This document shows positions 5,321 through 5,324 of a DNA stretch of 5,324 nt, one piece after another (the first letter of the stretch is position 1; each line of letters begins with the position of its first letter). The DNA is from a bacterium SM23_31 (GTDB lineage: Bacteria > SM23-31): assembly GCA_001304035.1 (NCBI GenBank), contig LJUD01000253.1, positions 1-5,324 of the forward strand, given 5' to 3'. The notes under the pieces are model-generated. The model saw nothing but the letters and a program-made list of their open reading frames with translations. It ran no database searches and was not told the DNA's origin. The position numbers were made by a program, and so were the translations under genes.

Positions 5321-5324
5321 TAAG

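Overview
The window carries four well-supported protein genes separated by long, very A+T-rich spacers, plus regulatory signals for two transcription units that lie just outside it. No gene in it marks a mobile element, CRISPR array, toxin-antitoxin pair or obvious defence locus. The organism cannot be named. A Ycf48/Asp-box propeller lipoprotein, mixed use of Shine-Dalgarno sequences (strong in some genes, absent in others) and A+T-rich spacers around moderate-GC genes would fit a free-living bacterium of the Fibrobacteres-Chlorobi-Bacteroidetes neighbourhood (for example Ignavibacteria or Calditrichota-like), but this is a low-confidence inference.

Layout from left to right. Positions 1-434 are non-coding and probably hold the promoter (TTGGAT-17-TATAAT, minus strand), the leader and a strong ribosome binding site (8-14) of a leftward gene whose start codon is just off the left edge. 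Positions 435-1622 (minus) encode a complete PLP-dependent Cys/Met-metabolism enzyme of the cystathionine gamma-synthase / gamma-lyase / methionine gamma-lyase family. Positions 1623-2122 are a roughly 500-base divergent spacer. It holds a promoter candidate for each flanking gene, an array of three GTTAAR boxes spaced 11-12 bp (PhoB/OmpR-like geometry), and one copy of a 17-bp direct repeat whose other copy lies beyond the 3' end of the PLP enzyme gene.

Positions 2123-3211 (plus) encode a secreted lipoprotein-like beta-propeller with six Asp-boxes. Positions 3365-4231 (plus) encode endonuclease IV (Nfo) with all nine zinc ligands. Positions 4483-5109 (plus) encode a short, YcbL-like glyoxalase-II-type metallo-beta-lactamase-fold hydrolase. 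The last 215 bases hold a perfect TATAAT, a small hairpin and a boxA-like antitermination sequence. They look like the promoter and leader of an rRNA operon starting just right of the window.

The four genes do not form an obvious pathway. The plus-strand genes are separated by 153 and 251 bases, so each probably has its own promoter. DNA repair (Nfo) and thioester or glyoxal-type detoxification (MBL hydrolase) are both housekeeping or stress functions, but any functional link is only conjecture. I found no convincing novel system. The items most worth checking are the rRNA leader, the 11-bp-phased operator array, the 17-bp repeat around the PLP gene, and the Gln at a specificity position of the PLP enzyme.
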